From Megamonas hypermegale (GTDB lineage: Bacteria; Bacillota; Negativicutes; Selenomonadales; Selenomonadaceae): a stretch of DNA of 64,000 nt. Shown piece by piece: positions 27,645 through 36,977 of this stretch; position 1 is the first letter of the stretch, and each line of letters starts with the position of its first letter. Made by a program: the position numbers and the translations under genes. The stretch spans positions 186,001 through 250,000 of the forward strand of contig NZ_LT906446.1 of assembly GCF_900187035.1 (NCBI RefSeq), in the 5' to 3' direction. Under the pieces are notes generated by a model. That model was not told the origin of the DNA. It searched no databases and saw nothing but the letters and a program-made list of their open reading frames with translations.

Positions 27645-28475
27645 ATGCATACAGTAAAAATTAGCAATTTCGAAGTTGGAGCAGGTAATCCGCTCGTTTT
27701 ATTAGCTGGCCCTTGCGTATTAGAATCATATGAACGTTCTTTATATATCGGTAAAACTATAAAAGAAATAACATCTCGTCTCGGCATACCATATGTATTT
27801 AAAGCATCTTTCGATAAAGCAAATCGCTCTTCTTATAATGGTTATCGTGGACCAGGACTTGAAAAAGGTTTAAAATGGCTTCAAAGCATTAAAGAAGAAC
27901 TCAATGTTCCAGTAGTTACAGATATTCATAATGAACAGCAAGTTGAACCTGTATCTAAAGTTGTAGATGTATTGCAAATTCCAGCATTTTTGAGTCGTCA
28001 GACAGATTTATTATATACAGCAGCAAAATCTGGTTGTGTTGTAAATGTTAAAAAAGGTCAATTTTTAGCTCCAGCAGATATGAAAAATGTTGTGAAAAAA
28101 ATTGAAGAAGCTGGTTCGGAAAAAATTCTTTTGACAGAACGCGGTGCAACTTTTGGTTATAATAATCTTGTAGTAGATATGCGTTCTTTCCCTATCATGC
28201 GCTCTACAGGTTATCCTGTAATTTTTGATGCAACACATAGTGTACAGCTTCCAGGTGGTGCAGGTACAAAATCAGCTGGTAATCGTGAATATGTAGAATA
28301 TTTAGCAAGAGCAGCAGCTGGTGCTGGAGTAGATGGTTTCTTCATGGAAGTACATGATAATCCAGAGGAAGCACTTTGCGATGGACCAAATATGGTTTAT
28401 CTTGATAAATTAGAAGATTTATTAAAAGATTTAATTGCTATTAACGAAATTACTAAAAAGAAAATAAACAAATAA
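27645..28475 (+). CDS. kdsA: Kdo-8-phosphate synthase KdsA
   Basis: This protein has 276 residues from the ATG at 27645; the in-frame TTG at 27630 overlaps the likely ribosome binding site GGAAGTG. It condenses phosphoenolpyruvate with arabinose-5-phosphate. Family blocks are LAGPCVLES, FKASFDKANRSS, LLTERGATFGYNNLVVDMRS and FDATHSVQLPGG. The metal-type Cys is visible in AGPCVLE, so it may be the metal-dependent class. Confidence 0.96.
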   Translation: MHTVKISNFEVGAGNPLVLLAGPCVLESYERSLYIGKTIKEITSRLGIPYVFKASFDKANRSSYNGYRGPGLEKGLKWLQSIKEELNVPVVTDIHNEQQVEPVSKVVDVLQIPAFLSRQTDLLYTAAKSGCVVNVKKGQFLAPADMKNVVKKIEEAGSEKILLTERGATFGYNNLVVDMRSFPIMRSTGYPVIFDATHSVQLPGGAGTKSAGNREYVEYLARAAAGAGVDGFFMEVHDNPEEALCDGPNMVYLDKLEDLLKDLIAINEITKKKINK

Positions 28476-28540
28476 TAAAAATTAGATATTAAAAATTTTA
28501 AGGGATTTTTTTGAGAGTTAAATTCTACGAGGTATAGATA

Positions 28541-29512
28541 ATGATAAAAGAAAAAGCAATAGAAACACTTCAAATAGAAGCTGATGCTGTAAAAAAATTA
28601 GTTACACATGTTGATGATGAATTTGAAGCTACAGTAAAAGCTATTTTAGCATGTCAAGGTCGTATCATTGTTACAGGTATGGGAAAATCAGGTCATGTAG
28701 GTAGAAAAATTGCAGCAAGTCTTGCAAGTACAGGCACACCATCATTTTTCATGCATCCAGCCGAAGCTTTTCATGGTGATTTAGGTATGGTTACAGCAAA
28801 TGATATGGTACTTGCCATTTCTAATAGTGGTGAATCCAATGAAATTGTAAATATTTTGCCGATTATAAAACGCATTGGTGCAAAAATCATTGCTATGAGT
28901 GGTAGACGAACTTCTACTTTGGGAAAAAATGCTGATTACTATATTGATATAAGTGTAGAACGTGAAGCTTGTCCACTTGGTCTTGCACCGACTGCTAGTA
29001 CTACAGCAACACTTGCTATGGGTGATGCTATAACAATAGCAGCGATGTCATCTCGTAATTTTACAGCACAAGATTTTGCTGTATTCCATCCAGGTGGAGC
29101 ACTAGGCAGAAGACTTTTGCTTAAAGTAGAAAATGTAATGCATTCTGGTGAAGATAATCCTGTGATTTCTGTGCATAAAACAGCAAAAGAAGCATTATTC
29201 TTGATGACAGCTAAAGGATTAGGAGCAACTTCTGTTGTTGATGAAAATGGTAAATTTATAGGACTTGTTACAGATGGCGATATTCGTCGTATGCTTGCAC
29301 GTGGAGCAGAATTTTTAGACGAACCAGTAGAAGATTTAATGACAAAAAATCCTGTTGTTATTACAAAAGATAAGATGGCGGCAGAAGCACTTAGCATAAT
29401 GGAAAAACATCAACCAAAACCTATTACAGTGCTTCCTGTTATTGATAAAGAAAAAAATGAACCGGTAGGTATTGTTCATCTTACCGATTTGCTTCGTCAA
29501 GGAGTGGTTTAA
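28541..29512 (+). CDS. kdsD: Arabinose-5-phosphate isomerase KdsD
   Basis: This 323-residue protein has an N-terminal SIS sugar-isomerase domain (about 30-185, with GMGKSGHVGRKIAASLASTG and the AEAFHGDLGM block) and a pair of CBS domains (about 205-320). It converts ribulose-5-phosphate to arabinose-5-phosphate for KdsA. It follows kdsA by 65 bases and overlaps the kdsC start by one base (TAATG). Confidence 0.95.
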   Translation: MIKEKAIETLQIEADAVKKLVTHVDDEFEATVKAILACQGRIIVTGMGKSGHVGRKIAASLASTGTPSFFMHPAEAFHGDLGMVTANDMVLAISNSGESNEIVNILPIIKRIGAKIIAMSGRRTSTLGKNADYYIDISVEREACPLGLAPTASTTATLAMGDAITIAAMSSRNFTAQDFAVFHPGGALGRRLLLKVENVMHSGEDNPVISVHKTAKEALFLMTAKGLGATSVVDENGKFIGLVTDGDIRRMLARGAEFLDEPVEDLMTKNPVVITKDKMAAEALSIMEKHQPKPITVLPVIDKEKNEPVGIVHLTDLLRQGVV

Positions 29513-30084
29513 TGCGATACAGTGAAGACGCATTTTTAAGAGCACAAAAAGTCAAGATGATAATTCTTGATGTAGATGGTGTATTAACAGATGGTTCTGT
29601 TTGTGTGGGCGCAGAAGGAGAACTATTTAAAACTTTTAATGTGCGAGATGGATTAGGGATAACTCTTGCACAAAAAGAAGGTATAAAGACAGCGATTATT
29701 ACAGGGCGAGAATCGAAAATGTTAGCTTTTCGTGCTAAAGAACTTAAAATAAATGCTTTTTACCAAAATAAGAAGAATAAAATTCCTGCTTATCATGAAT
29801 TACAAGCAGAATTTAATTTAAAACCAGAAGAATTTGCTTATATTGGTGATGATTTATTTGATTTAGCCGTTATGAATGATGTAGGTTTTCCGGCAACGGT
29901 AGCAGATGCTACTGATGAAGCAAAATCAGTTGCTATTTTTGAAAGTGATTTTGATGGTGGTCATGGTGCTGTAAGACAGATTATTGAATTTATTTTAAAA
30001 GCACAAGGTAAATGGCAAGATATTGTCAATAGATATATGACTATTGAAGCTGAAAGTAAAACTAATGATACTGTTTCACAGTAA
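29512..30084 (+). CDS. kdsC: Kdo-8-phosphate phosphatase KdsC
   Basis: This 190-residue HAD-superfamily C0-type phosphatase has the catalytic motif LDVDGVLTDG (residues 20-29), IITGRES as motif II and YIGDDLFDLAVM as motif IV. It removes phosphate from Kdo-8-phosphate. The C-terminal tail of about 20 residues after LKAQGKWQDIV is longer than the classical enzyme. Overlap with kdsD indicates one operon. Confidence 0.95.
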   Translation: MRYSEDAFLRAQKVKMIILDVDGVLTDGSVCVGAEGELFKTFNVRDGLGITLAQKEGIKTAIITGRESKMLAFRAKELKINAFYQNKKNKIPAYHELQAEFNLKPEEFAYIGDDLFDLAVMNDVGFPATVADATDEAKSVAIFESDFDGGHGAVRQIIEFILKAQGKWQDIVNRYMTIEAESKTNDTVSQ

Positions 30085-30114
30085 TTTTATGCTGCTAATG
30101 ATAAGGGTGTTAAC

Positions 30115-31035
30115 ATGAAGTATAAATTATTAAAATGGTTTAGTGCTTTTTTATGTTGTTTGTCGCATAAAAGTATATTGAGACTGGGACATGTACTTGG
30201 TATTTTGTATTTTCATATAGTAGCTAAGGAACGCAATCGTGCAGTAGCTCGCATGATGAAATCATTCCATAATAGTGAAGAAGAAGCAAAGAAAATAATA
30301 AAAGATTCCTTTATCAATCTCAGTCAAAATGTTTTAGAAATTTTATATATGCCTCGTTTAAAAAAGGATAATTTTAAATATATAAAATTTGAAGGCTTAG
30401 ATATCTTAAAAAGAGAATATGCTAAAAATAGAGGCGTAGTAATTTTAACAGCACATATTGGTACATGGGAATGGTTAGCAGCAGGCTTAGTGAAAGCTGG
30501 TTTTTCTGTTACGGCACTTGCTAAGCCACAACCAGATTCACAGTATACAAAATTATTAGATGAATATCGTGCCTTAGTAGGTGTAGAAATTTTTGCTCGT
30601 GGTGCAGCTTCAGAACTTTTAGCTGCAACTAGAGCTTTGAAAAAAGGTCGTATTTTAGGATTTTTAGCTGACCAAGATGCAGGACCTGGCGGAGCTTTTA
30701 TTGAATTTTTAGGTGATGTATGCTCAACACCAATGGGACCAGCAGTATTTGCTCGCAAATTTATGTCTCCTGTAGTGCCAGCATTTATTATTCGACAAAG
30801 TGATGGTACACATAAAATAGAAATTTCTGAACCGATAGTATATAATGATACAGGAGATACGAATGCAGATTTATTTGATTTTACAAAGCGTATGACAAAG
30901 GTTATTGAAAATCAGATAATTGCGCATCCAACGCAATGGATTTGGTTCCAAAAACGTTGGAATACACGTCCAGAACAGCGTAAGAAAAATAAAACTCATA
31001 CAGTAAAAACAACTAGGGTGGTCAAAGATGACTAA
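30115..31035 (+). CDS. LpxL/HtrB-family lipid A acyltransferase, copy 2
   Basis: This 306-residue protein is a paralogue of the gene at 17540. It has the HxxxxW/E-type motif AHIGTWEWLA (about residues 115-124), FLADQDAGPGG and the C-terminal PTQWIWFQKRW block. It is placed after the Kdo genes, which fits the known preference of LpxL-type enzymes for Kdo2-lipid IVA, though substrate position is not certain. The stop overlaps lptC by eight bases. The Lys/Arg-rich C-terminus is unusual but probably harmless. Confidence 0.88.
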   Translation: MKYKLLKWFSAFLCCLSHKSILRLGHVLGILYFHIVAKERNRAVARMMKSFHNSEEEAKKIIKDSFINLSQNVLEILYMPRLKKDNFKYIKFEGLDILKREYAKNRGVVILTAHIGTWEWLAAGLVKAGFSVTALAKPQPDSQYTKLLDEYRALVGVEIFARGAASELLAATRALKKGRILGFLADQDAGPGGAFIEFLGDVCSTPMGPAVFARKFMSPVVPAFIIRQSDGTHKIEISEPIVYNDTGDTNADLFDFTKRMTKVIENQIIAHPTQWIWFQKRWNTRPEQRKKNKTHTVKTTRVVKDD

Positions 31036-31591
31036 GAAAGTGGCTATTAACAAAGGAAAAATAGCTGTATACTTGTTGGTTTTATGTGCGATAGGTCTTG
31101 TTTACTGGGCATATGCTAGTAGACCAAATGTTGAACCAGAAGACGCAAAACCAGTAAGTAAAATTATGACATATAATAACAATTCCCTAAAAGAAGAAGT
31201 AAATGGTAAGTTAATATGGGAATGTTATGCTGAAAAGATGTCAGTTAATCAAGATACACAAATTGTTGATATGGAGAATATAAAAGGTACTTTCTATCGA
31301 GAAGATGGCAGCAGTATTGAAATAACAGCTGCTAAAGCAGTATACGACCAAGCTAAGAAAAATATTGAAATTACAGAAGGTATAAAAGCTCATTCAACAG
31401 ATGATATGGCTTTTGAAACAGATAAAGTCACATGGGATGGTGAGCAAAGTGTATTGACTTGCGATGGAAATGTAAAAATCTCTAAGCCAGGAATGGTAGC
31501 AACTGGTGATAAAGCAGAAAGCAAGGATGCTTTCCAAAATTTTAAATTGATGGGAAATGCACATATTATAAAAGGGGATATTAATCAATGA
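31028..31591 (+). CDS. lptC: LptC-like LPS export protein
   Basis: This 187-residue protein has a single N-terminal membrane helix (about 11-29) and a periplasmic beta-jellyroll of the LptC type (YNNNSLKEEVNGKLIWE, then repeated strands ending in IIKGDI). LptC joins the inner-membrane LptBFG complex to the LptA bridge. Sequence identity in the family is low, so the assignment leans on length, anchor and position just before lptA, with which it overlaps by four bases. Confidence 0.87.
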   Translation: MTKKVAINKGKIAVYLLVLCAIGLVYWAYASRPNVEPEDAKPVSKIMTYNNNSLKEEVNGKLIWECYAEKMSVNQDTQIVDMENIKGTFYREDGSSIEITAAKAVYDQAKKNIEITEGIKAHSTDDMAFETDKVTWDGEQSVLTCDGNVKISKPGMVATGDKAESKDAFQNFKLMGNAHIIKGDINQ

Positions 31592-32367
31592 AACAATATG
31601 GTAAAATAAAAGCCATTGTTGCAGCTGTTTTATGTGGATGTTTCATTTATAGTGGTAGTGCTATAGCAGCAGATGGTCCAATTGAACTTTCGGGTGATGT
31701 CATTGAGTATGATGCACGAACTGATATGGCAAAAGCTACAGGTGGCGTAAGAGTTACACGTGATGGTGGCGTATTGACGGGTGGAGAAGCTACGTATAAT
31801 TTTAAGACGCAAGAAGTTACTATTACAGGTGGCGTAACAGCTGTAAAAGATGATATGAATTTAACAGCAGATAAGTTATTTTCAACAGCTAATCAAGAAT
31901 ACGTTGCTGATGGTAATGTAGTAGCGGTTAAAGGTGAAAATACTTTAGTAGGACCACAAATTCGCTATAATCAAGCGACAAGTGATATATCCATGCCAAA
32001 TGGTGGAAGTGCTTCAGGTCCACAGGCAGAAATAAAAGGCGATGTCTTATCAGGTAATTTAAATACACAGCAGTATCATGCTGTAGGCAATGTATATTTA
32101 AATAGCAAAACAAATGATGTTCAATCTACAAGTAATGAAGCAACTTATAGTGGAAACGGTCAAGATTTCACATTCACAGCTACAGGTAATGTAAATATAA
32201 AAAGTCCATCACGCAATATCATAACGAATAGTGATAATGCTGTTTATAATAGTGCTGAAAATGGTAAATTAGTATTGACAGGAAATGCTGTAGCAACGCA
32301 AAATAATAATATTGTCAGAGGAAATACTTTGACTGTATATATGGGAGATAATATAAATATTAAATAA
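31588..32367 (+). CDS. lptA: LptA-like periplasmic LPS bridge protein
   Basis: This 259-residue protein has a signal peptide (about 1-27, ending AIAA) and then an OstA/LptA domain of repeated short beta strands (for example IELSGDVIEYDARTDMAKA, TGGVRVTRDGGVL). It is somewhat longer than E. coli LptA and could be an extended beta-jellyroll bridge. LPS passes along this groove from LptC to the outer membrane. LptD, the outer-membrane receiver, is not in the window. Confidence 0.9.
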   Translation: MKQYGKIKAIVAAVLCGCFIYSGSAIAADGPIELSGDVIEYDARTDMAKATGGVRVTRDGGVLTGGEATYNFKTQEVTITGGVTAVKDDMNLTADKLFSTANQEYVADGNVVAVKGENTLVGPQIRYNQATSDISMPNGGSASGPQAEIKGDVLSGNLNTQQYHAVGNVYLNSKTNDVQSTSNEATYSGNGQDFTFTATGNVNIKSPSRNIITNSDNAVYNSAENGKLVLTGNAVATQNNNIVRGNTLTVYMGDNINIK

Positions 32368-32392
32368 ATTTGAAAGAAATGAGTGACGCAGT

Positions 32393-33112
32393 TTGCATAT
32401 TGAGGTAAAGAATCTTATAAAGGAATATAAAGGTACACCGGTTGTAAGAGATGTTTCACTTAGCGTACAAAAAGGTGAAATAATAGGGCTACTCGGTCCT
32501 AATGGTGCAGGGAAAACTACAACTTTTTATATGATTGTCGGCATTGAAAAACCAACCTCGGGCAAAGTGTTTATTTCTGATATAGATATAACCAAACTCC
32601 CTATAAATAAGCGAGCTGAATTAGGTATAAGTTATTTAGCACAGGAAGCATCTATTTTCCGCAAATTGACAGTGGAAGATAATTTGCGTGCTATATTACA
32701 GACAACAAAATTATCTAAACAGGAACAAGAAAAAAAGATAAATGATTTGTTAGAAGAATTTAATATCACTCATATAAAAACTAGACTTGGCATGCAACTT
32801 TCAGGTGGTGAACGCCGTAGAGTTGAAATTGCTAGAGGTCTGGCATTAGAACCTAATTTTATGTTACTTGATGAACCTTTTGCAGGTATTGACCCGCTTG
32901 CTGTAGCTGATATTCAAGGGATTATTGGTTATTTAAAAAAGCGTGGTATGGGAATTTTGATTACAGACCATAATGTAAGAGAAACATTAAAAATTGTAGA
33001 TAGAGCATATATCATGAATAGCGGAAAAATTTTACTAGAAGGCGATAGTGATACTATTGCTAATAGTGAACTGGCTCGAAAATTCTACCTGGGTGAAGAT
33101 TTTAAATTATAG
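32393..33112 (+). CDS. lptB: LPS export ATP-binding protein LptB
   Basis: This 239-residue protein starts at TTG with a modest ribosome binding site (GAGTGACG). It has Walker A GPNGAGKTT, the LptB-typical YLAQEASIFRKL Q-loop segment, signature LSGGERRRVEIARGL, Walker B FMLLDEPFAGIDP and switch ITDHN. It powers LPS extraction. It is 14 bases from the permease gene. Confidence 0.96.
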   Translation: MHIEVKNLIKEYKGTPVVRDVSLSVQKGEIIGLLGPNGAGKTTTFYMIVGIEKPTSGKVFISDIDITKLPINKRAELGISYLAQEASIFRKLTVEDNLRAILQTTKLSKQEQEKKINDLLEEFNITHIKTRLGMQLSGGERRRVEIARGLALEPNFMLLDEPFAGIDPLAVADIQGIIGYLKKRGMGILITDHNVRETLKIVDRAYIMNSGKILLEGDSDTIANSELARKFYLGEDFKL

Positions 33113-33126
33113 GAGAGAGTGTAAAG

Positions 33127-34215
33127 ATGCGTATTTTAGATAAATATATATTGAAAGAGACGATAATGACCTTTCTTTTTGGCGTCTGTGCATTTTCTGC
33201 TGTATTTTTAGGGTCGGGAACACTGCTTCGTATTGCACAGTATATAACGCAATATGGTGCGTCTTTTTCAGCTATAGTTCGTTTGATTATTTATAGTTTA
33301 CCGGGAATTATTGTTTGGACTTTCCCAATGTCAATGCTCTTAGCAGCACTTTTAACTTTTGGTAGATTATCAGGTAATAGTGAAATAATAGCTATGCGAG
33401 CTTGTGGCATAAGTTTTAAACGTTTAGTTACTCCGGTTATAGTTTTTTCTTTAGGTGTGAGCATTTTTTCAATAGGTTTTAATGAATATGTAGTTCCAGC
33501 TTCAAATCAAGCATATGCTGATTTAGTACGCTATGAAATACAAGGAAATACAACACCAGAATCACAAGACCATATAATCATTAAACAAATTCAAGATGGT
33601 AATATACAGCGCCTTGTATATGCACGTCGATATGATGCTGAAACAGGTCGTTTAGACAATTTATCTATCCAAGAATTTGAAAAAAATAAAATGGTTCGTG
33701 TAGAAAATGCGGAATATGCACAATGGGATACTGATGATAATTGGGTTATGTATAATGGTGTATTATATGATTTATCTCAGCCAGATACAGAACGCATGAT
33801 GAAATTTGATTCACAAGTTTTACCGATAAACCAAAATCCAAATCAAATAATTAGAAGTCAGAAAAAACCAGATGAAATGAGTATCAAAGAGTTAAAAGAA
33901 CAAATTGATATCATGAAATCACAATATGTAGATACACGAAAAATAGAAACAGAATTATATCAAAGATTTACAGTACCAATGGCAAGTTTAATGTTTGCAT
34001 TAATCGGGGCGCCACTTGGTATTCAACCAAATAGAAGTTCATCTTCCATTGGTTTTGGTATAAGTATCATTATAATTTTTATTTACTATACGTTGATGAC
34101 TTTAGCTGGAGCCATTGGACAGAGTTCATTTATTCCGCCAGCAATCGCTGTTTGGATACCAAATATTGTAACCCTTATTGTAGGTTGTTATTTAATACGT
34201 AAAGAGTCAAAATAA
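33127..34215 (+). CDS. LptF/LptG-family LPS export permease
   Basis: This 362-residue permease of the LptF/G (YjgP/YjgQ) family has three membrane helices at each end (about 10-120 and 275-360) and a periplasmic beta-jellyroll between. Marks are the N-terminal LDKYILKETIMTF and the conserved GRLSGNSEIIAMRACGIS. Only one such gene is present here; E. coli needs both LptF and LptG. Either a homodimer is formed or a second gene lies elsewhere. Confidence 0.9.
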   Translation: MRILDKYILKETIMTFLFGVCAFSAVFLGSGTLLRIAQYITQYGASFSAIVRLIIYSLPGIIVWTFPMSMLLAALLTFGRLSGNSEIIAMRACGISFKRLVTPVIVFSLGVSIFSIGFNEYVVPASNQAYADLVRYEIQGNTTPESQDHIIIKQIQDGNIQRLVYARRYDAETGRLDNLSIQEFEKNKMVRVENAEYAQWDTDDNWVMYNGVLYDLSQPDTERMMKFDSQVLPINQNPNQIIRSQKKPDEMSIKELKEQIDIMKSQYVDTRKIETELYQRFTVPMASLMFALIGAPLGIQPNRSSSSIGFGISIIIIFIYYTLMTLAGAIGQSSFIPPAIAVWIPNIVTLIVGCYLIRKESK

Positions 34216-34241
34216 TAGAAAGAGAAAAGTAGGTGTGAGCC

Positions 34242-35480
34242 ATGTATGGCATTATGCTGATTGTAGTATTAGTTTTGACCGGTGGCGTAATCGCCTTCAT
34301 AGGTGACCGCCTAGGCAGTAAAGTAGGAAAGAAAAAACTGTCTTTATTCGGAATGCGACCAAAGCACACATCAATACTCGTTACAATTGTTACAGGGATT
34401 TTGATAACGACGGTAACTTTTGGTGTATTAGCTATAGCATCTGAAAATGTCAGAACAGCACTTTTCGGCATGGAAAAATTGCGTAAAGAAATGCAAGCAA
34501 CGCAAGAAGATTTAGACGAAGCTACTGTTTCATTAGAAACGATGAAACAGGATTTAACTTTTACTAAAGATGAATATGATAAATCCAAGAAAGAATTGGA
34601 AAAATCACAGTCAGAATTAGAAAAAGCACAATCTTCAGCGGAAGAATTAAAACGACAACAAGAGCAATTGCAAGCACGAAATTATCAGTTATTAGCAGAT
34701 AATGAACAGCTTATAGGAAATAATAGCCAATTGGCTCAAGAAAATAGTGATTTATTAGCAGATAATGATATTTTGACGGCAAATAATCAAAGTTTAAAAA
34801 CAGATAATGCTAGCCTTGAAAAATTAAATAGTGATTTACAAGAGGGCATAGAAAATATACGTGAACGTCCAATTGTATATCGTGTTGGTGAGTTATTAGC
34901 CAGTGGTATTATCAAGAAGACAGATAGTCCAGGACAGATACAACACGATTTAAATCAGATAGTGGCACTAGCTAATAGTAAAATTGTTGACCGTTTAGGT
35001 GAAGAAGAAGCTAAAAATGGTGTTTGGATTTATCCAGCAGAATATGAAGAAGCCGTAAAAACTTTAATGCATGCGGATAGAGATATGGTTGTTCGCTTAA
35101 TTGTTGCTGCCAATTTAGTAAAGGGAGATGCAGTGCTTACAGATTTAGAACTTCATCCTAATAGAATGGTATATCAAAAAGATGAATTGGTATATCAAAA
35201 GGTATATGATATTTCAGTTGATGGAATAAATACAGAATATCTAATAGGTGATTTTCTGCGTAATGTAAATAAAACTGCAACGAGCAATGGTATATTACCA
35301 AATCCACTTACAGGAGCAGTTGGTGTCATAAGTGGCAACCAAATTTATTCCATTGATAAAGCATTACAAAATTCAAGTGGTAATATACTTGTGAGTGCTT
35401 ATGCTGTGCAAAATACGGATATATTAGGTCCATTGCGTTTAAATATAGTGTTGCATCAAGATGATGATAAGAATGAATGA
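34242..35480 (+). CDS. DUF3084-family coiled-coil membrane protein
   Basis: This 412-residue protein has two N-terminal membrane helices (about 2-20 and 44-66) separated by GDRLGSKVGKKKLSLFGMRP, a feature of the DUF3084 family. A coiled coil with heptad-like Glu/Lys/Gln repeats follows (about 75-205), then a globular C-terminal domain (RPIVYRVGELLASGIIKK). Function is unknown. Its place right after the lpt genes suggests an envelope role. The stop overlaps the next gene. Confidence 0.85.
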   Translation: MYGIMLIVVLVLTGGVIAFIGDRLGSKVGKKKLSLFGMRPKHTSILVTIVTGILITTVTFGVLAIASENVRTALFGMEKLRKEMQATQEDLDEATVSLETMKQDLTFTKDEYDKSKKELEKSQSELEKAQSSAEELKRQQEQLQARNYQLLADNEQLIGNNSQLAQENSDLLADNDILTANNQSLKTDNASLEKLNSDLQEGIENIRERPIVYRVGELLASGIIKKTDSPGQIQHDLNQIVALANSKIVDRLGEEEAKNGVWIYPAEYEEAVKTLMHADRDMVVRLIVAANLVKGDAVLTDLELHPNRMVYQKDELVYQKVYDISVDGINTEYLIGDFLRNVNKTATSNGILPNPLTGAVGVISGNQIYSIDKALQNSSGNILVSAYAVQNTDILGPLRLNIVLHQDDDKNE

Positions 35481-35883
35481 TTGTTTTATATCTATTGACC
35501 CAGGCAGAGAAAAAACGGGAATAGCTGTATTTTCTTTTAATGGGGAAATATATTGGCATGGCATTGTAAGTTCAGAAAAATTGCTTGATAAAATCAATCA
35601 GTTGATAGACAATTTCTTTATAAAATTATTAGTAATAGGTAGTGGTACAAGTAGTAAACAGAAGCAAAGACTTTTAAAAGAAAATTTTCCGCTATTAGAT
35701 TTTACAGTAGTTGATGAATATAGAACTACTGATGAAGCGCGAAAGCTTTATTTTAAAGATAATCCGCCACGTGGTTGGAAAAGACTTCTTCCATTAGGAA
35801 TGCAAACTCCTCCAGTACCTGTAGATGATTATGCTGCTATTGCTATTGGAAAAAAATATTTAAAATTGCATAATGATATATAA
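35473..35883 (+). CDS. RuvC-like/YqgF-type nuclease-fold protein
   Basis: This protein has 136 residues from the ATG at 35473, which overlaps the DUF3084 stop; two further in-frame ATG codons lie just upstream. The N-terminal SIDPGREKTGIAVF matches the RNase H-fold metal motif of RuvC and YqgF proteins. A middle VIGSGTSSKQ strand and a late VDDYAAIAIG aspartate complete a plausible active site. YqgF matures pre-16S rRNA in some bacteria, but this one is a distant relative and its substrate is unknown. Confidence 0.75.
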   Translation: MNDCFISIDPGREKTGIAVFSFNGEIYWHGIVSSEKLLDKINQLIDNFFIKLLVIGSGTSSKQKQRLLKENFPLLDFTVVDEYRTTDEARKLYFKDNPPRGWKRLLPLGMQTPPVPVDDYAAIAIGKKYLKLHNDI

Positions 35884-35903
35884 TTAGTCATTAGAAAATT
35901 ATT

Positions 35904-35951
35904 AACTGCACTGTTATTATAATAAGTTTTACCATAACAGTGCAGTTTTTG
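35904..35951 (+). terminator. Terminator closing the envelope cluster
   Basis: AACTGCACTGTTAT pairs with ATAACAGTGCAGTT and is followed by T residues. It marks the end of the LPS/outer-membrane cluster. Confidence 0.85.
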
Positions 35952-35959
35952 TTTACATA

Positions 35960-36006
35960 AATATGACATTTGTTACTTAAAATAATGACAACAGTAATGA
36001 TATAAT
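35960..36006 (+). promoter_or_regulatory. Promoter of the sugar-sensing genes with possible activator site
   Basis: A good -10 box TATAAT lies at 36001-36006, 20 bases before the ATG, with no good -35 box 17 bases upstream. ATATGACATTTGTTA (35961-35975) resembles ATATGACAAATGTAA at 40291 ahead of the PTS genes (shared ATATGACAnnTGTnA). A weak -35 plus a shared site would fit control by the nearby response regulator; this is inference. Confidence 0.4.
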
Positions 36007-36026
36007 AGTGCAAAGTGGGTGATTAT

Positions 36027-36977
36027 ATGCGTAGTAATAAAAGTTTTATTTGGAAAATAATAATAGTATTAAATATTGCCATTATATGTTTTATTTATAT
36101 GCAATACATAGTAGCAGATAGAGAACATAAAGTTTTTGGTGTTACATATATGACGATGAATAATCCTTTTTATAAGATTATTAATAATGAGATATTAAAA
36201 ATTGTAGAAGAACATAATGATGTGCTTATAACTTTAGACCCAGCCCTTGATATAGAAAAGCAAAATGAACAAATTTATGATTTAGTAGAAAAAAGAGTAG
36301 ATGGAATTTTTGTCAATCCAATAGATTTTCAGAAAATCAGTCCTGCTTTAGAATATGCTAAAAAAAAGGGTATACCGGTCATTATTGTTGATTCACAAAT
36401 TCAAAATAAAGAATTAGTAGATTGTACAATTGTTTCAGATAATTATAATGCAGGTGTACAATGTGCAACAGCTATGATGAATAGACTTGATAAGGCAAAT
36501 ATTTTTTTATTGAAGCATACAACGGCTAAATCAGCAGAAGACAGAATTAAAGGTTTTACTGATACAATAAAAGGTAATGATAATTATAAAATCATCAACG
36601 AAAGCGAATGTGAAGGGCAATTAGAAAAGGCAATGCCTGCTACACAGAAAATGTTAGAAGAAACACCAGATGTCGATGTTATCATGGCACTTAATGACCC
36701 AAGTGCCTTGGGGGCAATAGCAGCTTTAGAGTCTAAACAACGTTATGATGTTTTAGTCTATGGTGTAGATGGAACACCGGATATGAAATCATTATTTAAA
36801 TACAATCCAATGGCAGCTGGAACGGTGGCACAGTCGCCTATATCCATAGGGAAAATAGCTGGAGAAAAAATGTATGATATTATATCTGGCGAAAATGTGG
36901 AAAAAGAAGTTATAGTACCAGTTTTTTTCATAAATAAGGATAATTTAAACAAATATGATGAAAAGAGTTGGCAATAA
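36027..36977 (+). CDS. Membrane-anchored periplasmic sugar-binding sensor protein
   Basis: This protein has 316 residues from the ATG at 36027. An uncleaved-looking N-terminal helix (about 7-25, no lipobox) is followed by a type I periplasmic-binding fold of the ribose/galactose group: TYMTMNNPFYKIINNEI, EKRVDGIFVNPIDFQK, IPVIIVDSQI, ALNDPSALGAIAAL and GVDGTPDMKSL. No ABC permease or ATPase follows; instead the stop overlaps the histidine kinase (TAATG). It resembles the XylFII-LytS arrangement of clostridia, where a bound sugar is sensed and passed to a kinase. The sugar is unknown. Confidence 0.85.
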   Translation: MRSNKSFIWKIIIVLNIAIICFIYMQYIVADREHKVFGVTYMTMNNPFYKIINNEILKIVEEHNDVLITLDPALDIEKQNEQIYDLVEKRVDGIFVNPIDFQKISPALEYAKKKGIPVIIVDSQIQNKELVDCTIVSDNYNAGVQCATAMMNRLDKANIFLLKHTTAKSAEDRIKGFTDTIKGNDNYKIINESECEGQLEKAMPATQKMLEETPDVDVIMALNDPSALGAIAALESKQRYDVLVYGVDGTPDMKSLFKYNPMAAGTVAQSPISIGKIAGEKMYDIISGENVEKEVIVPVFFINKDNLNKYDEKSWQ